From: CAZFOB01 sp964520325
GTDB taxonomy: Bacteria > Actinomycetota > JAICYB01
Reading direction: 5' to 3'
Assembly (NCBI GenBank): GCA_964520325.1
Contig: CAZFOB010000003.1
Location: 192,431-256,430, forward strand
Length of the DNA stretch: 64,000 nt
Shown: one piece after another, positions 48,532 to 57,840 of the stretch
How positions within the stretch are numbered: position 1 is the first letter of the stretch
Layout of the letters: every line of letters starts with the position of its first letter
Notes under the pieces: generated by a model
Database searches by the model: none
What the model saw: only the letters and a program-made list of their open reading frames with translations
Told to the model about the DNA's origin: nothing
Position numbers and translations under genes: made by a program

Positions 48532-51506
48532 CGCGGCTCAAGGCACGAGTAACGGACTGGTTGGAAGGCATCACCGATGGCGAGCCCGTCGCGCCGCTCT
48601 TGGTTCTGTTCGCGATCAACGCCATAGACGAGATGGACCGGAGTGCTTTCAACATCTTGACGCCTGAAATTCGGGACGCTTTTCACCTCCGGACCGGCGG
48701 AATCTTGTCGGTGATTGCTCTGGTGACGATCGTTGCCACCGGAGGCCAGGCGTTCATCGGCTACTACGCCGATCGTTTTCCCCGACTCCGTATAGCCTTC
48801 GGAGGCGCAACGGTTTGGGGATTTTTCTCGCTACTCACGGGGCTATCCCCGGTCCTTGCTGTGCTCATTGTCTCCCGTTCGCTGACGGGCGTCGGTCGGG
48901 CCGTTAACGACCCCACGCACAATTCGTTGCTTGCCGATTACTATGCGCCATCCGCACGCACCAAGGTCTATGGATTTCACCGTGCCTCGGTCGGCGTTGG
49001 CGTTGTCCTCGGATCCCTTCTCGCGGGACTGCTTGCCCGGCAGTTCGGATGGCGCGCCCCATTCATCATTTTTTGGATTCCCATGGCACTCATCTTAGTT
49101 TTCGCCATCAGGAAATTGCGCGAACCGGTACGTGGTGCCCATGAGCGGCGCGCCATGGGTGCCTCGGAGGAAACGGCTCTCACGGAAGAGGACCCACCCA
49201 CGTTCGGTGAAGCCTGGCGTATCTGCAGGCAGGTGCGAACGTTGCGCCGGATTTGGTGGTCGTTGCCCTTCGTGGCTGCGGGACTCTTCGGAATGGGCTC
49301 ACTCACGGCCATCTATTACCGCGACGTCTTCGGGGTGAATGAAGTTCAGCGAGGATTCATCGCGGCCGCAGCGGAACCAGCTCAGTTGTTGGGCATCGCC
49401 ATCGGAATCCCCATCGCCACGCGCTTAGCCCGCAAAGACCCCGGGCTCGTGCTCAAATTCCTAGCCGTCGCCGCGACGATCAGTGCCGTTGCGATGGTCG
49501 GCTTCACTACCGCGGCCACGCTGCCCACAGCCATCGTCATGAACGTCATTTTTGCGGCGGTGCTGGGGATGATCGGACCAGGGATACTGTCCTCCCTGTC
49601 GCTCGCCATTCCGCCGCGGGCGCGAGCGATCGGATTCTCTATCGGGTCGCTGTACCTGCTCCCCGGTATCTTCGTTCTGATCGTCATCGGCGGAATCGCC
49701 GACTCGACCGGGATCCGTCATGCGCTCCTGATTCTGGTGCCAGTATTCCTTCTCGGCGCCTACATCCTTGCCTCGGCTGGTTCGTTTGTTGCACCCGATA
49801 TCGAGAGAGTTCGAGCTTCGACGTTGGCTCAGGCGGAGGTGTTGGCTTCCCGTCGCCGCGGTGACATCAAGCTTCTGCTGGTGAAAGACCTCGATGTCGC
49901 TTATGACGACGTCCAAGTTCTCTTCGGCGTGAACTTCGACGTAGACGAAGGCGAGATCATTGCCTTGCTTGGCACAAACGGCGCGGGCAAGTCCACGCTC
50001 TTGAAGGCGATCTCCGGTCATCTCGAAGCGCAAGCAGGGGCAATCGTATTTGACGGTCGAGATACGACCCTCGCGCCTCCTCACGAGCAAGCAGCTCGAG
50101 GCATCGTGCTGATGCCGGGAGGTCGAGGTATTTTCCCGGGTCTCAGCGTCGACGAGCATCTGCGTCTCGCCGGCTGGCTCTATCAGAAAGACGAGGCTTA
50201 CCTCACCGCGGCGACCAAACGCGTGCTCGAACTCTTCCCCGTCCTCCCCGGGATCTTGAGTGCTCCTGCCGCAACACTCTCCGGCGGACAACAGCAGATG
50301 CTGTCTCTCGCAATGAGCTTCATTGCGAGGCCGAAGCTGCTGATGATCGATGAGCTCTCACTCGGACTGGCTCCGGCCGTTGTCGAGCAACTCCTGGAGG
50401 TTGTCAGAGAGCTGCGGAAAGCAGGGACAACGATCATCCTCGTCGAGCAGTCGGTGAACGTCGCTCTGACCGTGGCAGACACCGCGTACTTCATGGAGAA
50501 GGGGGAGATTCGATTCCACGGCCCCACCCGGGAGCTGCTGGCACGCCCCGACCTCCTGCGGTCCGTGTTCTTGGAGGGCGCGGCTACGCGGACCGCGACC
50601 AAACGGCGGTCGATCCGAGCAAAAGTTGCGCCCGGCGTCGGGGGGAACGGCAAACGCCCGGTCGTGCTCGAGACCCGCAATCTCACCAAGAGCTTTGGTG
50701 GAGTTCGCGCAGTCGACGATCTGTCGATCACCCTGCACGAGGGAGAGATCCTCGGAATCATCGGTCCGAACGGCGCCGGGAAAACGACCCTCTTCGACAT
50801 CATCTCCGGCTTCCTTACGCCGGACGAAGGCTCGATCTTTCTTGACGGTCAGGAGATCACGCAATTGCGTCCTGACACGCGATCGATCCTCGGCCTCGCG
50901 CGCTCATTTCAGGACGCGCGACTCTTCGGCGCGCTCACCGCTCATCAGTCCATCGGAGTAGCCCTCGATCGTGAGCTGGCCGTCAGAGATCCTGTTGCGG
51001 CGGCATTGGGTCTTCGCGATGTTGCCGAATCCGAACGGGAGCTTAGTGACAAGGTTGATGAACTCATCGAGCGCATGGGGATCACTGCGTTTCGTGACAA
51101 ATTCTCCTACGAACTCTCGACTGGAAGCCGGAGAGTCGTCGATTTGGCGTGCCAAGTCGGCGTGAAACCGAAGGTCATCTTGTTCGACGAGCCATCGTCG
51201 GGCATCGCGCAGCGAGAGACGGAAGCGCTCGGTCCGTTGCTACGACGGATCAGCGAAGAGACTGGGGCGAGCTTGGTCGTCATCGAGCACGACATGCCCC
51301 TGATCTCGGGCATCTCGGACCGAATCGTGGCGCTTGATTTGGGACGTGCCCTCGTGGACGGTCCTCCCGCCACAGTTCTTCGACATCCGCAAGTCGTTTC
51401 GTCCTACCTGGGCACCAATCAAGAGGTCATCCGCCGGTCCGGACTAGCTAAGCCGGCAACAAAACGCGGGTCACGGGCGGGCCGGCGCCCCTCAGGACCT
51501 AAGTGA
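48528..51506 (+). CDS. MFS transporter - LivF - LivG triple fusion
   Basis: 992 residues in one uninterrupted frame. Residues about 20-430 are a 12-helix major-facilitator domain (AINAIDEMDRSAFNILTPEI, ADRFPRLRIAFGGATVWG, LTGVGRAVNDPTHNSLLADY). Residues about 450-690 are a LivF-type ATPase: Walker A GTNGAGKST near 482, signature LSGGQQQML near 584, Walker B LLMIDELSLGL. Residues about 715-960 are a LivG-type ATPase: GPNGAGKTT near 746, a degenerate signature LSTGSRRVVD, and Walker B VILFDEPSSG. It supplies both ATPases for the fused permease upstream. The MFS domain could be a second carrier or an export or scaffold partner. Confidence 0.92.
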   Translation: MTRLKARVTDWLEGITDGEPVAPLLVLFAINAIDEMDRSAFNILTPEIRDAFHLRTGGILSVIALVTIVATGGQAFIGYYADRFPRLRIAFGGATVWGFFSLLTGLSPVLAVLIVSRSLTGVGRAVNDPTHNSLLADYYAPSARTKVYGFHRASVGVGVVLGSLLAGLLARQFGWRAPFIIFWIPMALILVFAIRKLREPVRGAHERRAMGASEETALTEEDPPTFGEAWRICRQVRTLRRIWWSLPFVAAGLFGMGSLTAIYYRDVFGVNEVQRGFIAAAAEPAQLLGIAIGIPIATRLARKDPGLVLKFLAVAATISAVAMVGFTTAATLPTAIVMNVIFAAVLGMIGPGILSSLSLAIPPRARAIGFSIGSLYLLPGIFVLIVIGGIADSTGIRHALLILVPVFLLGAYILASAGSFVAPDIERVRASTLAQAEVLASRRRGDIKLLLVKDLDVAYDDVQVLFGVNFDVDEGEIIALLGTNGAGKSTLLKAISGHLEAQAGAIVFDGRDTTLAPPHEQAARGIVLMPGGRGIFPGLSVDEHLRLAGWLYQKDEAYLTAATKRVLELFPVLPGILSAPAATLSGGQQQMLSLAMSFIARPKLLMIDELSLGLAPAVVEQLLEVVRELRKAGTTIILVEQSVNVALTVADTAYFMEKGEIRFHGPTRELLARPDLLRSVFLEGAATRTATKRRSIRAKVAPGVGGNGKRPVVLETRNLTKSFGGVRAVDDLSITLHEGEILGIIGPNGAGKTTLFDIISGFLTPDEGSIFLDGQEITQLRPDTRSILGLARSFQDARLFGALTAHQSIGVALDRELAVRDPVAAALGLRDVAESERELSDKVDELIERMGITAFRDKFSYELSTGSRRVVDLACQVGVKPKVILFDEPSSGIAQRETEALGPLLRRISEETGASLVVIEHDMPLISGISDRIVALDLGRALVDGPPATVLRHPQVVSSYLGTNQEVIRRSGLAKPATKRGSRAGRRPSGPK

Positions 51507-52765
51507 TGTCGCGGCTCATAAAGCGGTATGAGCTCCTGATCGTCACTTTGGCCGTCGCCGTGCTTCTCGTCCGTATAGGAGGTGGTGGGTTCACTGGAGG
51601 CGATGCTGTGGAGCCGTCGCGGACGGAAGTGGCCGCGGTCGCGGATCGTAAGGCCGACAACACCGTGAACGCCGCGCCGGAGCTCTTGCCGTCGTCGCCT
51701 GAGGCGACCGGACCGCAACAGGTCGTCGGATTTGCTCCGACCTCGTTGGATCCCTCGCAAGAGCGATCTCCGTCCGTCGGTGGTGGTTCGGTGCCGGGCC
51801 CTCGGTATGCGGACGGAGGAAGCTTCGGCTATGCGTTTGCCCTCGCTCGCGTGCCGCGGCCCGGTGCGCCGTCCGGCATCACCGTGGGACCACGAGGTGA
51901 TGTCTGGGTCAGTACGAACAACGGCGGGGGCCGCGGAGCCGATGGGAAGCCACGAATCTTCCATTTCGCGGCCAACGGATCGCTGACGCGGACGATCACG
52001 CCGCGCGGTGCCGACGGTGGCATCACGGCTCTGGCGATCGGACCGGACCAAAGGCTCTACGCGCTGTCGACTTCGCCCGCCGCGGTACTCACCGTCAATC
52101 AGACAACCGGCGCCACCGCCACGTATGCGCTGATTCCCGATGTGCCGCCGTGCATCGCGGATGTGATCGCCGGACCGTGCGACGGATCGGTCATCGACCA
52201 GCCTCCGCTTCCTTCCGCTCTCGCCTTCGATTCGATCGGGAGGCTCTACGTAGCGGATTCGGCCCAAGGTGCGATCTGGCGTGTGCCCTCTGCGAGCCAA
52301 CCGGCGACGCAATGGGTGGTCGACCGAACGTGGACCAATCCGAGCCGGACTTCGGGCCCGACCGGTCTCGCTTTCGACGGCGCCGGGAATCTCGTCGTCA
52401 GCGTGGCTTCGCTTCTGACCGAGGACACGGGCGTGATCTACCTTCAACAGGTGAATCCGAACGGCTCGCCCGGGCAGCGCACGGAGTTGGCGCGTACAGG
52501 AGCGAGCTCGCAACCTTCCGGCCTTGCGCTTGGAGCGAGCGGTCGCGTCTACGTGACGCTCGCGGGCACAGGCAGGGTCCTTGTTCTCTCGCCGAAAGGC
52601 GAAACCATCGGAAGCACGCCCGGCACTGGTAGGCAAGGGCTCGACACGCCGATCGGGATCCACTTTCGCGGCCGCTCCGTGCTCGTCGCGAGTCAAGCGC
52701 CCGCGGATCCCGCTGCCGGGCGTATTGTCCGTCTCCCCGTTGGTGAACTTGGGGAACGACGCTAG
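51503..52765 (+). CDS. membrane-anchored NHL/SMP-30-like beta-propeller protein
   Basis: 420 residues from GTG 51503 (GTGA overlap) or ATG 51506. A single N-terminal helix (about 10-25) anchors a Pro/Ser-rich linker (30-100) and a six-bladed-type propeller with repeats such as PSGITVGPRGDVWVST, ALAIGPDQRLYALST, ALAFDSIGRLYVADS and GLAFDGAGNLVVSVAS. It may bind ligand or act as a lactonase or lyase outside the membrane. Translational coupling to the transporter fusion suggests a role in the same uptake process. Confidence 0.8.
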   Translation: MMSRLIKRYELLIVTLAVAVLLVRIGGGGFTGGDAVEPSRTEVAAVADRKADNTVNAAPELLPSSPEATGPQQVVGFAPTSLDPSQERSPSVGGGSVPGPRYADGGSFGYAFALARVPRPGAPSGITVGPRGDVWVSTNNGGGRGADGKPRIFHFAANGSLTRTITPRGADGGITALAIGPDQRLYALSTSPAAVLTVNQTTGATATYALIPDVPPCIADVIAGPCDGSVIDQPPLPSALAFDSIGRLYVADSAQGAIWRVPSASQPATQWVVDRTWTNPSRTSGPTGLAFDGAGNLVVSVASLLTEDTGVIYLQQVNPNGSPGQRTELARTGASSQPSGLALGASGRVYVTLAGTGRVLVLSPKGETIGSTPGTGRQGLDTPIGIHFRGRSVLVASQAPADPAAGRIVRLPVGELGERR

Positions 52766-52786
52766 ACGATCGGCAAGAAGTCCGAC

Positions 52787-53914
52787 ATGAGACGTCGACG
52801 CGTGCTTCTCGTCGTGCTGCCGGCGGTCGTTCTGGCCGCGGTCATCGTGCTGCGTGTGAACCCACTTTCCGGCCGAGCGGATCGGGACAAGCGTGACGGC
52901 TCGGCTCTCGTGGACAACACCAAAGAGCTCCTACCGATCAAGAATCCACCCGCGACGTACCGGATCATGTACCGGGTTGAGAACTTCGCCGGTGGCAAAC
53001 GTGTCGTTTCGACCGAGGAGTTGTGGGTTCGGCGGCCTTTCGAGAGTCGTCAAGAGACTCGTGCGGGTCCTCCTAAGGGACGAGTCACCCAGTCGCAGGC
53101 GATCAGTAGATTTGGATTGTTCGGGACCTCCGGTGCCAACAGCGACCCGATCGTGGTGCGCGTCGCGCCGTCCGTCGCTTCAAGCGACTTCCGTTTCGAC
53201 GGCGTGCTCGGGGCTCTTGTGGAGGAACGGCGTCTCGTCCCTCGGGAACGCCGTCGCGTGTTGGGACGAGAGTGTGAGATCTACCGGACGGGGGAGCCCG
53301 TCGGGACCAACCGCTTTCCTCGTGCGAGCGATTCCGATTGGGCGGACCATTGCATCGACCACCACGGCTTGCTTCTCGAAGAAGTCTGGTCGAGCGGGGG
53401 CCGAGTGCTGCGGAGGAGGCTGGCCGTCGATGTCGACGAGAACCTCGCTCTCCCGGCCAAGCTTTTCAAGACGAATCCGCTCGCGCTCCCGGTCGATCTA
53501 GGCGGCAACGCCCTGAGCAAGCTGAACGAGTCGCGCTCGACGACCCGTTGGCGTCTCGCGTCCGTGCCCCGTGACTTCGACTATCGAGGTTCATACACAT
53601 TTCGAACCGGAACACCAGTGCAGCCGGGACGCAGCGTTGGAGCTACGCGTGAATCCATCGTGGATGTCTACGCAAATAGCAAACAATTGCTCGTCGTCGA
53701 GCAAGGGGAAGCCAGTGATCCCGGCGCGTTCGCTCGCGGGCGCCGGACGCGTCGAGTGCGCGTTGGCCGTCTCGGCGATGCGATCGAGGTCCTCGAGGTC
53801 TCAGGCACGACCATTTGGGCAAGGCCACCCGGGACCGGATTCGTGAGGGTATTCGGAACTCTCGCACCCTTGCAGATACGACGGATCGCGGCGATGCTGG
53901 TGCATCGTCCGTAG
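52787..53914 (+). CDS. membrane-anchored exported protein of unknown family
   Basis: 375 residues. An N-terminal helix (about 6-23, VLLVVLPAVVLAAVIVLRV) is followed by a soluble domain with TYRIMYRVENFAGGKRVVST, LGRECEIYRTGEPVG and DHCIDHHGLLLEEVWSSGGR. The internal Cys pair may form a disulfide. I do not recognise it. Its place 21 bases after the propeller gene, on the transporter transcript, suggests an accessory role. It converges with the LLM gene. Confidence 0.7.
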   Translation: MRRRRVLLVVLPAVVLAAVIVLRVNPLSGRADRDKRDGSALVDNTKELLPIKNPPATYRIMYRVENFAGGKRVVSTEELWVRRPFESRQETRAGPPKGRVTQSQAISRFGLFGTSGANSDPIVVRVAPSVASSDFRFDGVLGALVEERRLVPRERRRVLGRECEIYRTGEPVGTNRFPRASDSDWADHCIDHHGLLLEEVWSSGGRVLRRRLAVDVDENLALPAKLFKTNPLALPVDLGGNALSKLNESRSTTRWRLASVPRDFDYRGSYTFRTGTPVQPGRSVGATRESIVDVYANSKQLLVVEQGEASDPGAFARGRRTRRVRVGRLGDAIEVLEVSGTTIWARPPGTGFVRVFGTLAPLQIRRIAAMLVHRP

Positions 53915-53921
53915 CGCTGCG

Positions 53922-54989
53922 CTAGCGCAACGTCGATGCTGCCGGAGGCGTCGCGGTGCGAAGCGCCGGGATGACCTCATTGCCGAACCGACGGATGGCG
54001 TTGATCGTGGCCTCGTGCGGAGGGCCGTCCGGGAAGCGAAAACGGAAACAGACGCCGACTGGGCCGATCAGGTCGTTCATACCTCGCAGGATGTCCGCGA
54101 CGAGCTCCGGCGGACCGGCAACGATGCGATCTGCGCGCAGCTTGTCGAAGGTGATGTCCGTCGGCGAGCGAACTTCAGAGATCCATCGTTCGGCCGCCGG
54201 ATTGAAGCGTCCGGACGAGAAGAGCCCAAGCCCGAAATAGAAACGCCAATCCTCGACAAGCCACGGTGCCCACTCGCTCTCGACCTCCTCTTCGCTATCC
54301 GCTACCCAGCAATCGCGTTGAAGCCAAATCGCCGGCGGCGTGTTCGCGGTTGCGGCTGCCGCTCGATACAGCTGCGCCCACCGTGCGAGAGTCGTCATGC
54401 TGTGGAGGGGGTCCGTCAACCAGCCGTCGCCGTGAGTGCCGGCCCTCGCAACGGCCGTATCGGACATACCGCCGATGAGGATCCTCGGCCCGGGACGCTG
54501 GACCGGTTTGGGCGTGACGTCGATCCCGTCGAGGGCGAAGTGGCGCCCAGCGAACGTCACCGCATCGTCGGACCAAGCCATACGAATTAACTGCACTTGC
54601 TCCTCGAATCGGCTAACGGCCGTGCGGAGGTCTATTCCGAACTGACGGAACTCGTCCTCGACGAGTCCCAATCCGACGCCGAGCATGAACCGGCCGTTTG
54701 AGAGGTTGTCGACGACGGCAGCATCTTCCGCAACTCGCAATGGGTGCCAGAGCGGCAGGATGTTGATCCCGGTCGCGATTCCCAGCCGTTCCGTCCTTGC
54801 GGCGATCGCGCCCGCCATCACGAAAGGCGACGGCAAGTAGCCATCCGGTTGCTGGTGATGCTCGGGCAGAAAGCACCAGTCGAAACCGACTGATTCGGCT
54901 ACCTCCGCCGTCTCGAGGAGCTCGTTGTAGACCTGGTTGAGAGACGCCGAACCACGAGCCTGCGTGTTGAGGTAGACTCCGAACTGCAC
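53922..54989 (-). CDS. LLM-class flavin-dependent oxidoreductase
   Basis: 355 residues from GTG 54989, normal length. FGVYLNTQARG at the start, FLPEHHQQPDGYLPSPFV, ATGINILPLWHPLRVAEDAA and RPGPRILIGGMSDTAVARAG are typical of luciferase-like monooxygenases. FMNH2 or F420 dependence cannot be told. Last gene of the hydantoinase operon, 3 bases after the NTF2-like gene, so it probably acts on an intermediate of that pathway. Confidence 0.92.
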   Translation of the reverse strand: MQFGVYLNTQARGSASLNQVYNELLETAEVAESVGFDWCFLPEHHQQPDGYLPSPFVMAGAIAARTERLGIATGINILPLWHPLRVAEDAAVVDNLSNGRFMLGVGLGLVEDEFRQFGIDLRTAVSRFEEQVQLIRMAWSDDAVTFAGRHFALDGIDVTPKPVQRPGPRILIGGMSDTAVARAGTHGDGWLTDPLHSMTTLARWAQLYRAAAATANTPPAIWLQRDCWVADSEEEVESEWAPWLVEDWRFYFGLGLFSSGRFNPAAERWISEVRSPTDITFDKLRADRIVAGPPELVADILRGMNDLIGPVGVCFRFRFPDGPPHEATINAIRRFGNEVIPALRTATPPAASTLR

Positions 54990-54992
54990 GCC

Positions 54993-55418
54993 CTAGTCCT
55001 TCAGGAAGGTCCACTTCATGAGCGGGCTGAAGTCCTGGTACGCGCGCGCGTGCTTGACGAAGCCATCTTCGTCGAACTCGAAGATCAGCATTCCCGCGTT
55101 GGTGTATTCCTCGCCTTCGTCCGTTGCGACGTTCGTCCACTCGATGAGCAGCGCATCGCCGTACCGGACCTCTCGCTTGATCTCGTAGCTGATGCCGCCC
55201 GTTGCCTTCTCCAGCCATGCTCCGATGTATGCGCGGATCCCGTTCTTCGGGCCGTACAGCTTTCGAAAGAGCTTTCCGTCTCGCTTCTCGATGCCGTAGT
55301 ACGTCGCGTCTTCGGAAAAACCTGCCATCGCCGAATCCAGAACACCCTCGGTCATGCCGTTCAGGTACTGCCTGGCGTTGTCGGGGTTCACCTTTACGTC
55401 GGTAACGCTGGTGGTCAT
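54993..55418 (-). CDS. NTF2-like (SnoaL-type) protein
   Basis: 141 residues. Cone-shaped NTF2 fold pattern: NARQYLNGMTEGVLDSAMAG, FSEDATYYGI, IRAYIGAWLEKATGG, IFEFDEDGFVKHARAYQDFS. Members act as isomerases, hydrolases or carriers. A strong AAAGGAGAAAG ribosome-binding site precedes ATG 55418. Co-transcribed with the LLM and hydantoinase genes. Confidence 0.85.
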   Translation of the reverse strand: MTTSVTDVKVNPDNARQYLNGMTEGVLDSAMAGFSEDATYYGIEKRDGKLFRKLYGPKNGIRAYIGAWLEKATGGISYEIKREVRYGDALLIEWTNVATDEGEEYTNAGMLIFEFDEDGFVKHARAYQDFSPLMKWTFLKD

Positions 55419-55453
55419 AGCCTTTCTCCTTTCGGATGCGGTTCACACGTTGA

Positions 55454-56026
55454 TTACGACCCGGTCGTCGAAGCTCGCTCTTCGCTGTCCGTGGCCGCGG
55501 GGAGCAGCGCCCTCGTTGCCACCGGAACAAATCCCCCCCACCACGCGACGGAGAACACGAGGTCGAGGAGTGCATCGACGCCCAATGTCTCGGCCGTCTC
55601 GTCCCAAAGCGCGGCCAGCCCTTCGTTGTGATCGAGGAGAGCGTCGACGAAGCGACGTGCTGCGATCGCCTGTTCGTCGAACAGAGGTTGCTCAAAGGCG
55701 CTGAGGTCGCGGATGGATGCGATCTGTTCCTCGGTCACGCCGGCTGCACGCGCCATCGGCGCGTGCTCGGCCCACTCGTAACGCTCACCTTGCCGAGCCG
55801 CGAGGTACAACACGATCACTTCACGCGTCACGGCATCGAGCGTTGCTCGTGCCAACAACGCGTCTGCCATCAAGACGAAGGGCCGGAACACATTCTTCGA
55901 GTTCGCGACCAGCCTGATGATCCGGAGATCCTTTCCCGACTCCTCGAGCTTGCTGAGCACTCGTTGCACGTCGTCCGTCGTGTCGGCCGCGGTCCGGAGC
56001 GGGAGTGGATGCTGAGCTCTCGTCAT
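55454..56026 (-). CDS. carboxymuconolactone decarboxylase / AhpD-like protein
   Basis: 190 residues from ATG 56026, which overlaps the hyuB stop (ATGA). All-helical CMD fold: SKNVFRPFVLMADALLARAT, LDAVTREVIVLYLAARQGER, YEWAEHAPMARAAGVTEEQI. The usual AhpD CxxC pair is absent, so it is more likely a decarboxylase-, lactonase- or hydrolase-type member than a peroxidase. Part of the hydantoinase operon. Confidence 0.88.
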   Translation of the reverse strand: MTRAQHPLPLRTAADTTDDVQRVLSKLEESGKDLRIIRLVANSKNVFRPFVLMADALLARATLDAVTREVIVLYLAARQGERYEWAEHAPMARAAGVTEEQIASIRDLSAFEQPLFDEQAIAARRFVDALLDHNEGLAALWDETAETLGVDALLDLVFSVAWWGGFVPVATRALLPAATDSEERASTTGS

Positions 56027-57840
56027 TGTTCGCACTCCTCTGAGACGATGTCGCCGTAGGTCCAGCTGCCGCGATCGATCGCCGGTCCGTTCTCCGGCGG
56101 ACGCCCGGCTCTCCGAGCCGCGGTCGCATCGAGATCAATCACGCCGCTGTCGTCGACGACGACACCGTACGAGTCCAAGGCTTCGCGAGCGCTGACGTAT
56201 CCGTCGAGCACGTCGTCTGCGACGCGCTGCGGCTCGCGCTCGAATGCATTGCCGTATCCGCCTCCTCCCGCGCTCTGCAACAGGTAGCGGTCTCCCAGAT
56301 TCAGCCGCCGAGGCGGCGTCTTCGACGGGAGGCGCACCTCATCGGGTCGATCAGCATTGACGACGAACCGGGCGGGTTTCCCCGCATTCCCTCCAAGGAG
56401 GCCGAACGCCGGGATCTGCGTTCGCTCGGACATCAGCGTGAAGTTCACGCCGTCGTCCAGCACCTCCCACTCGCGCGCGGTCCCGCAACCACCCCGGTGC
56501 TGGCCCGCGCCGCCGGTGTCCCGCACGCGTTCCCAGCGGATGCATCGCAAAGGCAGAGCGAACTCCGCCGCTTCGATCGAAGGGACGCGGGCGTTACCGG
56601 TGTGCACCTTGATCCCGGAGACGCCGTCGCCGCTTCTGCGTCCGCCCATGCCGCCGGGGGAGTTGTCCATGAAGACCGTGCGTTCGCGGCCGAGCAGTTC
56701 CCTGCGCCAGGGGATCGGATCTCGGCCCTCGACCATGAGGACCGTCGCCGATGCGAAGGTTCCGGCCATCACGTCGTCGGGCACGACTTTGGACAGCGCC
56801 ATCATGAGCAGGTCCGCGCACCGCTGAATCGTCTCCGCCGCGCTCGCCTGATTCGGAGCGGGCGGACGCGGGTTTACGACCGTCCCTTCCGGCGCGATGA
56901 CGGTGAGAGGTGCCCACAACCCAGCGTTATGCGCGATGCCTTGTCCGAGCGCGGCCTTCAATGCGTAGATGCCGACGCCGAACGTCGACGAGAACGGCAG
57001 GTTGAGACCTCCGCGGACTTGTGGATCGCTTCCGGTCCAATCCATTTCGATCGTGTCGGCGTCGACCTTTACGGCCACCTCGAGACGAACGGGCCGATCC
57101 TCCCATCCGTCGCCTTCCATCCAATCGACGGCCGCGTAGACACCATCGGGGACGTCGACGAGCCGGGCTCGCATCCGTCGTTCCGAATCTTCAATGGCCA
57201 TGCGCATGACGTCCCGGACGACGTCGGCGCCGTACCTCGAAGCGAGCCGGTGCAACCCTCGCTCAGCTGTGGCGCAGCCGGAGAACCCAGCGCGCAGGTC
57301 CCACTCGCGTTCTGTCCGCCCACGGACGTTGGCGAAGATTAGCTCCCAGATCGGCTCGATCGGTTGGTAGTCGCGGTACGCGAGCACAGTGGGGATGCGC
57401 AAACCCTCAGCGTACATGTCGTGGACCTGGGCGTTGAACGACCCGGGCGTCGCTCCGCCGATGTCCATCCAGTGCGTTCGAGTGCAGACGTACGCGAGGA
57501 GCTCGTCCTCTGCGTACACCGGCATGATGAGCGTGACGTCATTGACGTGATTCGAACCACAGAGGTACGGGTCGTTGCCGATGAGCACGTCACCGGGCTG
57601 CAGCCGGTCGCGCCATCCGTCGAGCATGGCGTCGAACGATCCGGGGAGTGCGCCCAACTGCCCAGGGATGTCCTGCCCTTGCGCAGCGACCCGGCCGGCG
57701 GTGTCGGCGATCCCGGCGGACATGTCCCCGCCCGAGGCGACGATCGGGCTGTAGGCCGTCCGCATCACGGAGATTTTCATCTCCTGCGCGAGTGCGCGCA
57801 GGCCTCCGTACACGACCTCGTACGTGATGGCGTCGGTCAT
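56023..57840 (-). CDS. hydantoinase B/oxoprolinase-family subunit
   Basis: 605 residues. Opens with DAITYEVVYGGLRALAQEMK; contains VASGGDMSAGIADTAGRVAAQ, DVLIGNDPYLCGSNHVNDVT and the glycine-rich FMDNSPGGMGGRRSGDG and GGAGQHRGGCGTAREWEV. This is the catalytic partner of HyuA-type ATPases that open cyclic amides (hydantoins, 5-oxoproline) or carboxylate acetone-like ketones. ATGA overlap with hyuA ensures co-translation. The substrate class cannot be decided from sequence. Confidence 0.93.
   Translation of the reverse strand: MTDAITYEVVYGGLRALAQEMKISVMRTAYSPIVASGGDMSAGIADTAGRVAAQGQDIPGQLGALPGSFDAMLDGWRDRLQPGDVLIGNDPYLCGSNHVNDVTLIMPVYAEDELLAYVCTRTHWMDIGGATPGSFNAQVHDMYAEGLRIPTVLAYRDYQPIEPIWELIFANVRGRTEREWDLRAGFSGCATAERGLHRLASRYGADVVRDVMRMAIEDSERRMRARLVDVPDGVYAAVDWMEGDGWEDRPVRLEVAVKVDADTIEMDWTGSDPQVRGGLNLPFSSTFGVGIYALKAALGQGIAHNAGLWAPLTVIAPEGTVVNPRPPAPNQASAAETIQRCADLLMMALSKVVPDDVMAGTFASATVLMVEGRDPIPWRRELLGRERTVFMDNSPGGMGGRRSGDGVSGIKVHTGNARVPSIEAAEFALPLRCIRWERVRDTGGAGQHRGGCGTAREWEVLDDGVNFTLMSERTQIPAFGLLGGNAGKPARFVVNADRPDEVRLPSKTPPRRLNLGDRYLLQSAGGGGYGNAFEREPQRVADDVLDGYVSAREALDSYGVVVDDSGVIDLDATAARRAGRPPENGPAIDRGSWTYGDIVSEECEQ

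Noticed and set aside
46204..51506. Sequencing-error explanation for the LivHM and MFS-LivFG fusions
   Set aside because: Both are single long frames with coherent linkers between domains, and the normal stop/start overlap between the two genes is intact, so real fusions are the simpler reading.
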